Assembly (NCBI GenBank): GCA_044348345.1
Contig: JBIKSZ010000241.1
Location: 1-5,343, forward strand
Direction of reading: 5' to 3'
DNA length: 5,343 nucleotides
Source: Falsiroseomonas sp044348345
Lineage (GTDB): Bacteria > Pseudomonadota > Alphaproteobacteria > Acetobacterales > Acetobacteraceae
Shown: positions 4,707 through 5,343 of the stretch, piece after piece
Layout of the letters: every line of letters starts with the position of its first letter
How positions within the stretch are numbered: the stretch's first letter is position 1
Notes under the pieces: generated by a model
The model's database searches: none
What the model was told of the DNA's origin: nothing
What the model saw: only the letters and a program-made list of their open reading frames with translations
Program-made: the position numbers and the translations under genes

Positions 4707-5343
4707 TCAATCGATAATGGCCTCGGCCTCGATCTCGACCAGATAATCGCCGACCAACCGGCCGACTTCCACCAGTGTGTTGGCAGGTCGGGCGGTGGCG
4801 AAGACGCGGCCATGCACGCGGCCGACCGGCTCCCACTGGCCGGCATCGCGCAGCCAGACGCGGGTCTGCACGACATCGTCCATGGTGCCGCCCAGCGCCT
4901 CGATCGCCGCGGCGATCTTGTCGAGGATATAGACCGCCTGCCCGCCCGGATCGCCAGGGCAGACGACGCTGCCATCGGTGTGCGTCGCGGTGGTGCCGGA
5001 GACCAGGATGCGCTTGCCGACGCGCACCGCGCGCGAATAGCCGCAGGCCCCTTCCCAGACGCTGCCGCTATCCACCCGCAGCCGTCCGGGGCGGAACTCG
5101 GTGGCGGTGTAGATTTTCGGCAAGCTGTCGAGGTGATGGCTGAGATCGCCCGCCGCCGTCAGATAGGGCGGCTTGCGGTATTCATCGCCGCAATCGCCCG
5201 GGATCGGCTGCGCCGCGGCGAAAGCGTGGTCAAGCCGCGCCAGATCCTCGGCATCGAGGGCGAAGGAGAACAGGCGGAGATTGTCGTCCCGGTGCTGCGC
5301 TTCCGTCAGCCGCGCGCCGACGATGACCGCACCGACCGCCGGA
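4707..5343 (-). CDS. Aldo/keto reductase fused to a C-terminal RidA (YjgF/UK114) domain, 5' end outside window
   Basis: The frame is open from the right edge to the TGA at 4709-4707, giving 211 residues with no internal stop. Visible residues 1-41 are the end of an aldo/keto reductase barrel: PAVGAVIVGARLTEAQ, then DNLRLF, then ALDAEDLARLD. The GxR...N pattern (G9, R11, N21) belongs to the NADPH adenosine-binding end. A linker with GDCGDEYRKPPYLTAAGDLS (49-68) follows. Residues about 91-211 form a RidA-family domain: GYSRAVRVGKRILVSGTTAT (101-120), DDVVQTRVWL (155-164) and TLVEVGRLVGDYLVEIEAEA (189-208). N188 stands where deaminase-type RidA proteins have the catalytic Arg (E. coli Arg105), so imine deaminase activity of the usual kind is doubtful. 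The reductase catalytic residues lie off the window. A TTG at 5123 could suggest a separate 138-residue RidA gene. I reject that because continuous reductase sequence precedes it in frame and it has no ribosome binding site. It is first of the visible operon genes. Confidence 0.85.
   Translation of the reverse strand, partial: PAVGAVIVGARLTEAQHRDDNLRLFSFALDAEDLARLDHAFAAAQPIPGDCGDEYRKPPYLTAAGDLSHHLDSLPKIYTATEFRPGRLRVDSGSVWEGACGYSRAVRVGKRILVSGTTATHTDGSVVCPGDPGGQAVYILDKIAAAIEALGGTMDDVVQTRVWLRDAGQWEPVGRVHGRVFATARPANTLVEVGRLVGDYLVEIEAEAIID

Noticed and set aside
3601..4746. 381-codon plus-strand ORF opposite the first deacetylase
   Set aside because: It is antisense to a clear CE4-family gene, its composition is typical of a shadow frame (many Arg, His and Pro), and it has no domain motif.
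4707..5123. Stand-alone 138-residue RidA gene starting at TTG
   Set aside because: The frame continues upstream through recognisable aldo/keto reductase sequence to the window edge, and the TTG lacks a ribosome binding site.

Overview
The window looks like chromosomal DNA from a high-GC alphaproteobacterium, most likely a Roseomonas-like member of the Acetobacteraceae/Rhodospirillales. The grounds are the strong GC bias at third codon positions, an invasion-associated locus B (IalB) family gene (a largely alphaproteobacterial family), and a TPR/glycosyltransferase-9-like protein of a type common in that class. The genus is an inference. No rRNA, tRNA, insertion sequence, CRISPR array or phage gene is visible.

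Layout. (1) Positions 1-174 hold no gene I can support. (2) Positions 175-1818, minus strand: a TPR protein with a glycosyltransferase-9-like C-terminal domain. (3) Positions 1819-2211 are a divergent intergenic region with an AT-rich stretch, two palindromes and promoter-like hexamers. (4) Positions 2212-2844, plus strand: an exported IalB-family protein. (5) Positions 2852-5343, minus strand: a compact three-gene operon that enters from the right edge. In transcription order it is an aldo/keto reductase fused to a RidA-type domain (5' end outside the window), then two tandem paralogues of the PuuE-like (allantoinase-like) polysaccharide-deacetylase family. The two paralogues share a 4-base ATGA stop/start overlap. 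The operon ends tail-to-tail with the IalB gene, and both stop codons sit in one palindrome followed by a perfect 10-bp hairpin.

The operon is the most interesting part. PuuE-like CE4 proteins hydrolyse cyclic amide (ureide-type) bonds where they have been characterised, RidA-family domains handle reactive imines or related intermediates, and aldo/keto reductases reduce carbonyls. Together they suggest a small catabolic pathway for a nitrogen-containing, perhaps cyclic, compound. The substrate cannot be read from the sequence. The RidA-like domain carries Asn where the deaminase-type members carry the key Arg, and the second deacetylase departs from its paralogue at an active-site-like motif, so each could have a changed role.
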